DNA of 8,576 nt. Origin: Acidobacteriota bacterium. Its GTDB lineage: Bacteria; Acidobacteriota; Terriglobia; UBA7540. The notes under the pieces were generated by a model, which was not told the origin of the DNA, did no database searches, and saw nothing but the letters and a program-made list of their open reading frames with translations. Of this stretch, positions 7,901 through 8,576 are shown piece by piece. The stretch lies in NCBI GenBank assembly GCA_021828225.1, contig JAKASH010000095.1, forward strand, positions 1 to 8,576. Reading direction: 5' to 3'. A program made the translations under genes and the position numbers. Numbering within the stretch: position 1 is the stretch's first letter; every line of letters starts with the position of its first letter.

Positions 7901-8171
7901 CCTGCCGTTGCCACGTCTTGAAACCGGCCAGCGAGACTTTCAATGTATAGTTCCCCGGACCTAAACTTGTGAACGTAAAGTAGCCCAGCGGTGAGCTGGT
8001 TACAGTACGCGTCCTTCCCGTCTGGACCTCGGTCAGGGTGACCGTCGCGCCCGGAACAGCCGCATGAGTGCTATCCACGACCGTGCCATCAATCGTGGCC
8101 GTCCCTTGGGCGTGCAACCCCGCCACGCCCAAAAACAGGGCGATAATCATCAAAACCACGGAGCGCTTCAT
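4965..8171 (-). CDS. TonB-dependent outer-membrane receptor, Oar-like, with CarboxypepD_reg-like N-domain
   Basis: This 1068-residue protein is predicted to take up a large substrate across the outer membrane using TonB energy. ATG at 8171 has AAAGGGAGGAA in good position. The signal peptide is residues 1-21 (MKRSVVLMIIALFLGVAG, cleavage near LHA-QG). A carboxypeptidase-regulatory-like beta-sandwich spans about 24-107 (TIDGTVVDSTHAAVPGATV, SLGPGNYTLKV). TQTVQVTSAP (112-121) is a plausible TonB box. The plug, about 125-245, holds LPLNGRN (143-149), YFLDGGTN (188-195) and SAEYGRGSTIVSAVTRSGTN (223-242). A long 22-strand-type barrel follows and ends in FSLNLEF, with the terminal Phe expected for outer-membrane barrels. 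Length and architecture match the family common in Acidobacteriota. The substrate is not readable from the sequence; the neighbouring alpha-galactosidase suggests an alpha-galactoside. It is first in the cluster, downstream of the only clear promoter candidate. Confidence 0.96.
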   Translation of the reverse strand: MKRSVVLMIIALFLGVAGLHAQGTATIDGTVVDSTHAAVPGATVTLTEVQTGRTRTVTSSPLGYFTFTSLGPGNYTLKVSLAGFKTWQRQDIALSVAQHATFTPVMEVGKVTQTVQVTSAPPLVTTSSSTLSSVVGSRQIQQLPLNGRNALQLVSLTPGVISTGSTGQFGVVQPSFASSGGRDIDINYFLDGGTNINPFYAQPINFPDPNALLEFTVLNRDYSAEYGRGSTIVSAVTRSGTNKFHGSAFEFLRNTVLDSRPFFSANRPSYIRNQFGGTFGGPIRRNKAFFFVSYQGTQVRGAPGSQTYTTMTAAERTGDFSALSTPIIDPTTGQPFPGNIIPPNRIEQQATNFINQFLPAANLGQNAYTFTAANQLSENQVIGKVDYSLSQKDNLTVRYLFDNLPQVGIYGSGLDPSWKASLPTRYQSATVDYTHTFSPSLLNDANLTYVRSTFGEVNLLNFSLADLGYPVNTGNAFSSFGLTPDSAISLGGYFGPYIGAPTRDIMPTWYFHDNVSWIHNIHSINIGMELYHNRVNELQNFFTGGSLSFSGQFTGNGAADFLLGDFSQFEQIEGLTSRLHQTLPSIYAQDNIKVSRRVTVNVGVRWDPVTGYWSEDKQLSTFLPGNQSKLFPLAPNGLLYPGDNGLPQNIVGTRYTNIAPRIGVAWDVFGNGKTSVRAGGGIYYIPLTRGITFNRFTLIQPFTVDLSVFGGTASNIWAGPPYNGVNPFPRPTASDLSGLQQLPFVPYAGESSLALPFKTEADNQWSLSLQQSLWRDAVLEVDYVGSSSSHLTTSYNRNPAVYVPGASTVGNTQSRRLDPQIGAINAIADVLSSNYNALQVSFRQRYSHGLSVNSYYTYSKTLGIVGSEGEGSNGPRDPFNFGLNYGPLSYDIRNNWVTDFLWQPAENRKFSNRMVGALAGGWGLTSIFTVHSGPPLTVYSGVDNSFTGIGSDTPNQVGPWQLPGGRSKGQQIQEWFNPKAFVPNPPGTFGTVGMNALRSPGYWNWDAAVLRTFVPHEGYKLEFRGSFYNILNHANLGSPVNNLTSPAFGEILSATTPREIEFSLNLEF

Positions 8172-8176
8172 ACCAA

Positions 8177-8187
8177 TTCCTCCCTTT
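8177..8187 (-). promoter_or_regulatory. Ribosome binding site of the receptor gene
   Basis: AAAGGGAGGAA on the minus strand leaves about seven bases between GGAGG and the ATG at 8171. It is the strongest ribosome site in the window, consistent with high expression of an abundant outer-membrane protein. Confidence 0.75.
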
Positions 8188-8327
8188 ACTTGCTTGAGCT
8201 ATAGAGCCTTGCCGCACATTTTGTGGACAGCCTTGTCCTTGACCCAGCCACGACGCGCCACTGGCAATCAGGTTTCCAAAAAAGACAATGCAACTCAGCA
8301 TCGGTAGACGAAATTCCGCTCTTTGTC

Positions 8328-8372
8328 AGTTACACTTGAGCGTAGGATCTGGACCTGGCTGAGTTACTTGAG
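8328..8372. repeat. Second short direct-repeat pair in the leader region
   Basis: On the plus strand AGTTACACTTGAG (8328-8340) and AGTTACTTGAG (8362-8372) are the same sequence apart from a two-base insertion, with starts 34 bases apart, the same offset as the decamer pair. They lie in the predicted transcribed leader. They may be protein sites or chance; nothing else supports a function. Confidence 0.25.
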
Positions 8373-8398
8373 ATTCCCCGCTTCGTCGGTTGATCGCG

Positions 8399-8442
8399 TT
8401 AACGTCAACGGTGAAGATTATCATGGTTGTTTTTAATGTCAA
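8399..8442 (-). repeat. Paired decamers TTGACRTTAA, 34 bases apart
   Basis: TTGACATTAA (8442-8433) and TTGACGTTAA (8408-8399) differ at one base. They flank the candidate -10: the first covers the -35 and the second falls at about the predicted transcription start. The second copy is itself nearly palindromic. A spacing of 34 bases is about three helical turns, compatible with cooperative binding by a regulator on one DNA face. No regulator gene is visible here. Confidence 0.4.
8415..8442 (-). promoter_or_regulatory. Candidate sigma-70 promoter for the receptor-led cluster
   Basis: On the minus strand a perfect -35 TTGACA (8442-8437) is followed, after 16 bases, by TAATCT (8420-8415) as -10. 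GATAAT is a better hexamer but would leave only 14 bases. The surrounding 40 bases are clearly AT-richer than the genes. The -35 sits inside the inverted repeat TTAATG-cttga-CATTAA (8449-8433), the layout expected of an operator overlapping a promoter. The -10 match is only moderate. Confidence 0.4.
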
Positions 8443-8576
8443 GCATTAATTTTCCAGAACTGTAATCCCTCAGTTTCGGTCTCGTTCCGGGTATGGATGG
8501 GGTGAGTTTTGGGAAAGGGGGATGATTTTCTGCTGAACAAATCGAAGTCTCTTCGTTACTGTAGCGTGGGGAGCAG

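Larger units (their letters stand above)
8172..8576. other. Upstream non-coding region of the receptor gene
   Basis: I see no convincing gene in these 405 bases. On the minus strand the region holds a promoter candidate (8442-8415), two TTGACRTTAA decamers, a pair of related 11-13 base repeats (8328-8340 and 8362-8372), a small hairpin GGACA/TGTCC with a four-base loop (8225-8238) inside the predicted leader, and a CGAAG/CTTCG hairpin (8543-8555) near the window edge. If the promoter is right, the leader is about 235 bases, long enough to carry post-transcriptional control, though I recognise no riboswitch class. Confidence 0.6.

Noticed and set aside
8543..8555. CGAAG/CTTCG hairpin as a terminator of an upstream gene
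   Set aside because: The stem is five pairs with no T-run and no gene end is visible before it.
8405..8575. Minus-strand open stretch of 56 codons running in from the window edge
   Set aside because: It overlaps the promoter candidate, has low-complexity Pro-rich content and no recognisable C-terminus; chance opening is the simpler reading, although the tail of an upstream gene cannot be excluded.

Overview
The window reads as part of a Bacteria chromosome, most likely Acidobacteriota (inference). The main reasons are a large Oar-type TonB-dependent receptor with an N-terminal carboxypeptidase-regulatory-like domain and the LPLNGRN motif, followed by a TPR protein and an FG-GAP/ASPIC protein, a combination common in soil Acidobacteriota. 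No rRNA, tRNA, CRISPR array, transposase or phage gene is visible. All genes lie on the minus strand, so transcription runs from high to low coordinates.

Layout in the direction of transcription. 8576-8172 is a 405-base upstream region with a candidate promoter (TTGACA at 8442-8437) and two near-identical decamers 34 bases apart. 8171-4965 encodes a 1068-residue outer-membrane receptor. After a 134-base gap with a long hairpin, 4830-3748 encodes a secreted TPR protein of about 360 residues. After 61 bases, 3686-1887 encodes an exported seven-repeat FG-GAP/VCBS protein with a C-terminal ASPIC/UnbV domain. After 175 bases, 1711-485 encodes a secreted GH27 alpha-galactosidase with a GTG start. 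After 205 bases, 279-1 is the N-terminal part of a Tat-exported protein that runs off the window, possibly another glycoside hydrolase.

Inferred biology: this looks like a compact glycan-use locus for alpha-galactosides. Exported hydrolases would release galactose from an oligo- or polysaccharide. The receptor would bring a substrate or fragment across the outer membrane with TonB energy. The TPR and FG-GAP proteins would be periplasmic or surface partners, perhaps filling the place that SusD-type lipoproteins hold in Bacteroidota loci. No SusD-like gene, regulator or inner-membrane sugar transporter is present here. All genes look intact. Most unexplained structure is in the region upstream of the receptor gene.
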